DNA of 9,845 nt, taken from assembly GCA_030590165.1 (NCBI GenBank), contig JAUUZA010000025.1, positions 1-9,845 on the forward strand, read 5' to 3'. A program made the translations under genes and the position numbers. The DNA comes from Candidatus Altarchaeota archaeon (GTDB taxonomy: Archaea > SpSt-1190). Below are positions 5,649 to 9,845 of the stretch, piece after piece; position 1 is the stretch's first letter, and each line of letters starts with the position of its first letter. The notes beneath the pieces are model-generated. The model did no database searches, had not been told where the DNA came from, and saw only the letters and a program-made list of their open reading frames with translations.

Positions 5649-6470
5649 TTAAAGAACAGTCATCTTCTTCCAAGAAGCCATAAACATGTCTCTAAAACTT
5701 TTTGTGAAGAAAGGGCTGTGAATCCATACACCAGTATCATAACTTGGATGTACATCCTGGTCTGAAGTTAACATGAAAATTAATTCATTACCGTCAGTTA
5801 TTAAGAAACGAGCGTCTAATCCCTTTAACTCTTTTACAGTTCCTAACTCTTGACTGTGTTTTAGATTCTTATCAGTTAAACCTTCTTTTGTCACTGCAAT
5901 TTTAATATCTACTCCTCTTTCCTTGGCAGACTTTAATGCAGGGAAGTGATATTCAATTATTCGATTTAGTTCAATTCCGCTGGCTGCAAGAAGAACCTCC
6001 TTTTTTGATTCTGAAAATAATTCTTCAAACCTGTCATGAATATGGTGGCGACCTCTTATTGCTCCGCTGATTTGAGTTGGATCAATCTTTTTAATGCCTT
6101 TTTCATAGAGAGATAAAACTTCCTTCCAAATTGGATTTTCTTTCACTTCTTCAATTCGATTTATTCTATCATTTAAATCAAGTCTAACTTGCTTTTTGAG
6201 TTTGTCAATAACTTCCTTTGGATTTATTGAAATGTATTTGATTGGTTTTCCAAGACGCATAATGACTAAACCCTTTCGTTCAAGGCTTTCTAAAATATCG
6301 TAAGTTCTTGACCTTGGAACGCCAGTAATTTCTGCTAATTCCCCGGCACTAGTGATTCCGCGTCCTAAAAGAGCTACCCAAACCTTTGCTTCATAGCTAT
6401 TTAGGTCAAAATGTTCCTTTATAGTGTCAACAAGACGTTCATCTATCATACTACTCAATTTGGACGACAC
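5649..6470 (-). CDS. TrmB-family transcriptional regulator
   Basis: A 273-residue DNA-binding regulator. The winged helix-turn-helix spans about 22-85: LNSYEAKVWVALL (23-35) is the typical TrmB opening helix, GVPRSRTYDILESLERKGL (50-68) includes the recognition helix, and GKPIKYISINP (74-84) forms the wing. A helical linker (about 86-125), probably for dimerisation, follows. The C-terminal region (about 137-270, with FEELFSESKKEVLLAA, GVDIKIAV, FLITDGNELIFML and ASWKKM) resembles the phospholipase-D-like sensor domain common in this family. The ligand is unknown; relatives sense sugars or control metabolism and cell-surface genes. The GTG at 6470 is the longest start. The ATG at 6449 (M8) is equally plausible, since the only nearby TATA-like word (6482-6490) predicts RNA starting near 6460. 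It is divergent from trm1 and may regulate itself through the shared region. Confidence 0.88.
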   Translation of the reverse strand: MSSKLSSMIDERLVDTIKEHFDLNSYEAKVWVALLGRGITSAGELAEITGVPRSRTYDILESLERKGLVIMRLGKPIKYISINPKEVIDKLKKQVRLDLNDRINRIEEVKENPIWKEVLSLYEKGIKKIDPTQISGAIRGRHHIHDRFEELFSESKKEVLLAASGIELNRIIEYHFPALKSAKERGVDIKIAVTKEGLTDKNLKHSQELGTVKELKGLDARFLITDGNELIFMLTSDQDVHPSYDTGVWIHSPFFTKSFRDMFMASWKKMTVL

Positions 6471-6471
6471 T

Positions 6472-6490
6472 AATAAGGGTTATTCTATAA
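6472..6490 (-). promoter_or_regulatory. Putative promoter and operator of the TrmB-type gene
   Basis: AATAAGGGTTATT (6472-6484) is an inverted repeat with 5-bp arms around GGG. It abuts a minus-strand TATA-like word, TTATAGAAT (complement of 6482-6490). A palindrome over a regulator's own promoter is the usual layout for autoregulation. Both elements are short and the DNA is AT-rich, so chance is a real alternative. Confidence 0.3.
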
Positions 6491-6522
6491 CTATCAAGTA
6501 ACAAAAATAATAAATTGTGGTG

Positions 6523-6531
6523 TTAATTTAA
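6523..6531 (+). promoter_or_regulatory. TATA-like box of trm1
   Basis: TTAATTTAA is centred at 6527, 26 nt before ATG 6553, again predicting a leaderless mRNA. No Shine-Dalgarno sequence precedes the ATG (TTTTTTGTGTTTAT). Confidence 0.55.
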
Positions 6532-6552
6532 GTTAATCTTTTTTGTGTTTAT

Positions 6553-7554
6553 ATGAAACTTAAGACAGTAAAAGAAGGTGAATCCACTTTTTTTATTCCT
6601 GATGCCAAGATGCCAGAATATGGTGAGGTGTTTTATCATCCAGAACAAGCTCTTGCTCGAGACATAAGTATCTTAGTTTACAAGGCAAAAGGGGTTGATG
6701 TTCTTGATTCAATGGCTGCAGGTGGTGCTCGTGCTATTCGATTGGCAAAAAATGGAGTTGATGTTATTGCTAATGATTTTTCAGAAAAGGCAGTTGACTT
6801 AATTAAAAAAAATATGGAATTGAATGAGGTTGAATTTGAAGTTTTAAATCGAGATGTTAGAAAACTTTATCATGAAAGACGATTTGGTGCAGTTGACCTT
6901 GACCCCTTCGGTTCACCGGCCCCATTTTTACATTGTGCGCTTCATTCTGCCGTTCACATGATTGGGCTTGCTGCGACTGACACTTCTGCCTTTGCTGGTA
7001 GTTATCCAAGAGTTTCGAGAAGGAGATATGGAATGAATATGCATAGGCTTACTAATTATCCTGAAATTGGGGTAAGAGGATTAATAGGTTTTGTGATTAG
7101 GGAAGCGGCCAAATTAGAAATTGCAGCCAGTCCAGTTTTTACTCATATTTTTAGACATTATTATAGGGTCTATTTTGAACTAAAAAAAGGTGCAGGTAGA
7201 ACAGATGTAATTTTAGATGAAATTGGATTGTTTAAGGAACAAGGTCCAATTTATTTAGGAAATCTCTGGAATAAAAATTTAGTTAAGGAGATGATAAAAA
7301 TTTCAGACAAGATTGAATTTGGACATAAATTGACACAAAAACATCTTGAATTAATTGAAGGTGAAGCTGATTTTTCTAAACCATTTTTTGAAATTCCAAA
7401 AATTACTAAGGAACTTCGAATTCCTTGTCCACCTCAAAAGGAAATACTGAATGCAACTAAGGGAGTAAGAACTCATTTTTCACCACAGGGATTTAGAACA
7501 AATTTGTCGGAAGATAAGGTTAAACTTATAATCAAAAAATTATCTTCTTGTTGA
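6553..7554 (+). CDS. trm1: tRNA (guanine(26)-N2)-dimethyltransferase Trm1
   Basis: A 333-residue SAM-dependent enzyme that methylates G26 of tRNA, usually to dimethylguanosine, at the corner between the D and anticodon stems. Visible motifs are VFYHPEQALARDIS (26-39), the SAM-binding DSMAAGGARAIRLAK (52-66), the acidic-loop NDFSEKAVDLIKKN (74-87), and the catalytic-type motif DLDPFGSP (115-122). Next come ATDTSAFAGSYP (141-152) and RHYYRVYFEL (201-210). The C-terminal KGVRTHFSPQGFRTN (303-317) is the conserved tRNA-binding end of the family. It is shorter than the roughly 380 residues usual in archaea. Between VYFEL and GPIYLGNLW (231-239) the cysteine-rich zinc-binding segment found in many homologues is missing: only C128, C292 and C333 occur and there is no CxxC. 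The last 15 bp overlap convergent ychF. Confidence 0.93.
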   Translation: MKLKTVKEGESTFFIPDAKMPEYGEVFYHPEQALARDISILVYKAKGVDVLDSMAAGGARAIRLAKNGVDVIANDFSEKAVDLIKKNMELNEVEFEVLNRDVRKLYHERRFGAVDLDPFGSPAPFLHCALHSAVHMIGLAATDTSAFAGSYPRVSRRRYGMNMHRLTNYPEIGVRGLIGFVIREAAKLEIAASPVFTHIFRHYYRVYFELKKGAGRTDVILDEIGLFKEQGPIYLGNLWNKNLVKEMIKISDKIEFGHKLTQKHLELIEGEADFSKPFFEIPKITKELRIPCPPQKEILNATKGVRTHFSPQGFRTNLSEDKVKLIIKKLSSC

Positions 7555-8667
7555 AATTTTTATCACTGCACATTCCTCAACTTCGTGGTTTGCACCAAGT
7601 CCTTTTTTTGTTCGCCCATCAATTGCTTTTACAAATTTATTTCCGATATCAGTATGAATTTGATAAGCTAATTGTTTTGTTGTTGTTCCTTTTTCCACAA
7701 GAATGCAGTCAGGTAAGATATTTCCTTTCCCGTCCATCCATTTATTTTCATCCTCAACTGGAAACGCTGGAATCATTTTTGATAATGTAAATGCAGCATA
7801 ATCAAGAACTTCTTGGACTCCTGTTGAACCAAATTTTTTTAAAAAAATTCGAATTCTCTCGAGGGCATTTTTTTGTTTTTCATTTATTTCTTTTATGATT
7901 TCAAAATCACTTGCTCCTGGAATATATTTAATTAAACCAACTTCGCTTGCTTTTCGTAATGTAATTTCGTATACTGATGAAGTTGGAACTACGGGATAAC
8001 CCATTTCTTTTAATTTATTGAGCCAAGTTCCGTCACTTGAGTCTGATTTATTTGCTGCAATAATAAGGGGCTTTGAAATTTTGCGAAGAATGGAAGCAAA
8101 TTCAAGACATTCTCCTGTTGGATATTTAATTTTTAATGCACTTTCAATATGACTTCGTTTAATTCCAAGACCTGATAAACCATCTTCGAGTGCTTCTGCA
8201 GTTGATTTTGTTTTTGTGTTTATTGATTTTTTTATAATATTAGCCGACCAATAATCAAATTCTTCAAGAACAAATTTGACATCTTCAACAGGATTTCCCT
8301 CTCCCTCGTTTCCCTCTTTATCTGTTTTTGCTGTTGCGTCAACTACCATAATTAGAACTTTACTTCGCCTTGCATCATCTAAAAATTTATTTCCCAGTCC
8401 CTTACCAAGATGGGCACCAGGAACTAAGCCAGCTACATCATAAATATCAATAGGTACAAAACGAGTACCATCAATACATGTTCCTCTTCTTGGATTGCAA
8501 TTTATTTTGAGTTCAGAATGGGGGCACTTGACTCGTACATGAGTAACTCCAAGATTTGGTTTTATTGTAGTAAAAGGATAATTAGCAATTTCGACATCCC
8601 TAAGAGTTGCAGCCTTGAAGAAAGTACTCTTTCCTACATTTGGTTTTCCTATCAGTCCGAGTTGCAC
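7540..8667 (-). CDS. ychF: YchF/OLA1-related translation-associated GTPase
   Basis: A 375-residue P-loop GTPase of the Obg/YchF superfamily, archaeal branch; relatives bind ribosomes and influence translation. The P-loop GKPNVGKST is at 7-15, the switch region NYPFTTIKPNLG at 29-40, the G3 motif DVAGLVPGAHLGKGLGNKFL at 77-96, and the G4 motif NKSD at 206-209. NKSD predicts guanine rather than adenine preference. The stretch CNPRRGTCIDGTRFVP (57-72) is a cysteine-containing feature typical of archaeal members. A helical middle region leads to a C-terminal TGS domain (about 303-372: GTTTKQLAYQIHTDIGNKF, then a GLGANHEVEECAVIKI end). The start is GTG, and the P-loop follows as in relatives. It lies 13 nt downstream of nmd3 on the same strand, so one transcript for both is likely. 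The stop lies within the end of trm1, and a six-T run follows on the minus strand as a possible terminator. Confidence 0.94.
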   Translation of the reverse strand: MQLGLIGKPNVGKSTFFKAATLRDVEIANYPFTTIKPNLGVTHVRVKCPHSELKINCNPRRGTCIDGTRFVPIDIYDVAGLVPGAHLGKGLGNKFLDDARRSKVLIMVVDATAKTDKEGNEGEGNPVEDVKFVLEEFDYWSANIIKKSINTKTKSTAEALEDGLSGLGIKRSHIESALKIKYPTGECLEFASILRKISKPLIIAANKSDSSDGTWLNKLKEMGYPVVPTSSVYEITLRKASEVGLIKYIPGASDFEIIKEINEKQKNALERIRIFLKKFGSTGVQEVLDYAAFTLSKMIPAFPVEDENKWMDGKGNILPDCILVEKGTTTKQLAYQIHTDIGNKFVKAIDGRTKKGLGANHEVEECAVIKISTRR

Positions 8668-8680
8668 TCTTTTTTCAGTT

Positions 8681-9376
8681 TTAGAAGTTTAAACATCTTA
8701 TCCATTTCTCTTTTCTAAGAAGTTTTACAGTCTCACCGTGCTTTTTGTTATGTTCAATTTCAATAGTTTCATTTGTCTTTTCAATAAAAATCATAGGTGG
8801 CTTTTCAGAAATTACAATACCGTCAACATGCTCAACGTCAATAATTTTTAGTCCTTTTGATCTAACTTTTTTTCCTGACATTGTCCATATCCAACCCTGA
8901 GAAACTTTTGAGATTATTTCGAGTTGTTTATTGATTTCAATTACATCACCAATTACAAAAGTAAATCTTGCAACAAGTGTCAAACGTTTTTTTTCTTTTG
9001 ACCTTAAGAAGTCATAAGTGATAACTTTTGAAGTCATATTTATTTCTGCCCCAAGTTCTGCGAGTTGTCTTGCAATTTTATTTGCCATTGGTTTACTCGT
9101 AAATCTATAATCTCCTTCTCGAATATAGACATTTTCGTGATTGCCTTTTTTGTCACTTCGGTTCATTTCGTCATTAATCATATTTTCAACAATTTTTCTA
9201 TCAAATCTACCTCTAACTTGTAGTGTTGCAACAAAACTTTCACCGTGACGAAGACAATCTTCACAATGAGTTTCTTCTAAACGTTCCATAAGGCGGGCTC
9301 GAGCTACTTCACCTTGTTTGGCGATGCCCCAGCTTTTATTTCTTTTAACTCGACCACACTTTTTGCAAACTTTCAC
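8681..9376 (-). CDS. nmd3: NMD3-family 60S/50S ribosomal subunit protein
   Basis: A 231-residue archaeal relative of eukaryotic NMD3, the adaptor that accompanies large ribosomal subunits during late maturation and export. In archaea, which have no nucleus, a role in subunit maturation or quality control is inferred. The N-terminus carries paired zinc ligands CKKC (C4, C7) and CEDC (C38, C41). The family region RGRFDRKIVENMIND (55-69) follows, then GDYRFTSKPMANKIARQL (88-105), TYDFLRSKEKKRLTLVARF (120-138) and a beta-rich C-terminal part with GDVIEI (143-148). It is much shorter than eukaryotic NMD3, as expected without export signals. The GTG start is the first available, because the upstream frame closes with a stop and lacks other starts. 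A TATA-like box 26 nt away supports it. ychF follows after 13 nt. Confidence 0.9.
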   Translation of the reverse strand: MKVCKKCGRVKRNKSWGIAKQGEVARARLMERLEETHCEDCLRHGESFVATLQVRGRFDRKIVENMINDEMNRSDKKGNHENVYIREGDYRFTSKPMANKIARQLAELGAEINMTSKVITYDFLRSKEKKRLTLVARFTFVIGDVIEINKQLEIISKVSQGWIWTMSGKKVRSKGLKIIDVEHVDGIVISEKPPMIFIEKTNETIEIEHNKKHGETVKLLRKEKWIRCLNF

Positions 9377-9397
9377 ACAAGAGTGTGGATGATTTCA

Positions 9398-9406
9398 TTT
9401 ATTAAT
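9398..9406. promoter_or_regulatory. Shared TATA-like box between nmd3 and the M24-family gene
   Basis: TTTATTAAT on the plus strand, ATTAATAAA on the minus, is centred at 9402. It is 26 nt from the GTG of nmd3 on one side and 25 nt from the ATG of the divergent gene on the other, within a 50-bp gap. No other good TATA-like word fits either gene. A near-symmetric box could direct transcription both ways, giving two leaderless mRNAs. Confidence 0.5.
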
Positions 9407-9426
9407 CCCTGTTTTTGATTAAAATT

Positions 9427-9845
9427 ATGATGCTTGCGTTTAATCAAGGAATCGAAGATAAAAATTTTTATTATTTGAGTGGAATTGAAGAACCTTGTAA
9501 AGGGGTTGTAATTTATGAAGGTGGGGCAAGAGTTATAGTAAGTCCACTTGAATCTGCAATAGCAGAAAAATATGTTGAGACTAAAATTTATAAAAACGGT
9601 AAGGAATTTTGGAGTCTGCTGATTGAGGAAACAAAGAGTAAGCAGAGAATTGGTTTGGATTTTTCGAGGATAACCCTTTCAACATTTGATAAATTGAAAA
9701 AAAATATGGGTTGTGAGTTTTATGATGTTTCAAAAAAACTTAAAGAAATGAGGGCACTAAAAAATTCAAAGGAAATTGAAAAAATGAGAAAGGCAAGTGA
9801 AATTGCAAGCAAATGTCTTATTGAAATTCGAGAGTTTATTAAACC
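9427..9845 (+). CDS. M24-family Xaa-Pro dipeptidase-like protein (5' part, runs off the right edge)
   Basis: The first 139 codons of a gene that continues beyond the window. The visible part begins MMLAFNQGIEDKNFYYLSGI and matches the N-terminal (creatinase-N) domain of prolidases and Xaa-Pro aminopeptidases: DKNFYYLSGIEEPCKGVVIY (11-30), RVIVSPLESAIAEKY (35-49) and RIGLDFSRITLSTFDKL (74-90). The linker KKLKEMRALKNSKEIEKMRK (103-122) is the hallmark MRxxKxxxEIxxM(R/K)xA transition into the pita-bread catalytic domain. The metal ligands lie outside the window, so activity cannot be judged; members cleave peptides before proline with two metal ions. The start codons ATG 9427 and ATG 9430 are adjacent; both fit the TATA-like box at 9398-9406, with 9427 slightly better. 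It is divergent from nmd3. Confidence 0.88.
   Translation, partial: MMLAFNQGIEDKNFYYLSGIEEPCKGVVIYEGGARVIVSPLESAIAEKYVETKIYKNGKEFWSLLIEETKSKQRIGLDFSRITLSTFDKLKKNMGCEFYDVSKKLKEMRALKNSKEIEKMRKASEIASKCLIEIREFIK

Noticed and set aside
7548-8718. Two plus-strand open frames of 66-80 codons over ychF
   Set aside because: Both are antisense to well-conserved GTPase coding sequence, with low-complexity Phe/Leu/Ser-rich proteins and no promoter.
1-9845. CRISPR array, insertion sequence, toxin-antitoxin or phage-defence system
   Set aside because: No regularly spaced repeats, transposase, nuclease-effector combination or small paired genes were found. RNase HI and the LRR proteins alone do not make a defence system.

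Overview
The window is AT-rich archaeal chromosome with densely packed, single-copy housekeeping genes. Domain Archaea is supported by several independent markers: an archaeal type IV pilin with the GISPVIATVLLLL leader, GatD (the archaea-specific amidotransferase subunit), an FtsZ with archaeal features, a TrmB-family regulator, archaeal Trm1, the archaeal form of the YchF-related GTPase, NMD3, and start codons preceded by TATA boxes at the spacing expected for leaderless mRNAs. I cannot place the lineage firmly. The AT-rich sequence, short proteins and pilin leader would suit an uncultivated group such as DPANN or a similar lineage, but this is a guess.

Layout. Positions 1-594 hold the last codons of one pilin-like gene, a palindrome with a T-tract, then a complete pilin gene (+). 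Its 3' end overlaps by 35 bp the 3' end of gatD, which runs on the minus strand (560-1834). A roughly 295-bp divergent region (1835-2129) carries the gatD promoter and an unexplained, structured leader in front of ftsZ (2130-3200, +). After ftsZ come two GC-rich hairpins and a T-rich tract. Next are two tandem paralogous leucine-rich-repeat genes (3361-4257 and 4337-5203) and a ribonuclease HI gene (5218-5613), all on the plus strand. A TrmB-type regulator (5649-6470, minus) is divergent from trm1 (6553-7554, +). trm1 overlaps by 15 bp the end of a minus-strand pair, nmd3 (8681-9376) then ychF (7540-8667). The window ends inside a divergent gene for an M24/Xaa-Pro-dipeptidase-like protein (9427 onward, +).

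How the genes relate. Most are independent units of translation and tRNA biology: GatD makes Gln-tRNA, Trm1 modifies G26, and NMD3 and YchF act at the ribosome. FtsZ is the division GTPase and the pilins are surface filament subunits. The least described part is the LRR pair, which shares a C-terminal domain I do not recognise and lies directly upstream of RNase HI. A second theme is promoter layout: for seven of the ten complete or 5'-complete genes a TATA-like box is centred about 24-28 nt from the chosen start codon, with nmd3 and the M24 gene apparently sharing one box. ftsZ is the exception, with a Shine-Dalgarno sequence and a longer leader, and trmB is unresolved. No tRNA, rRNA, CRISPR array, insertion sequence or defence system was recognised.
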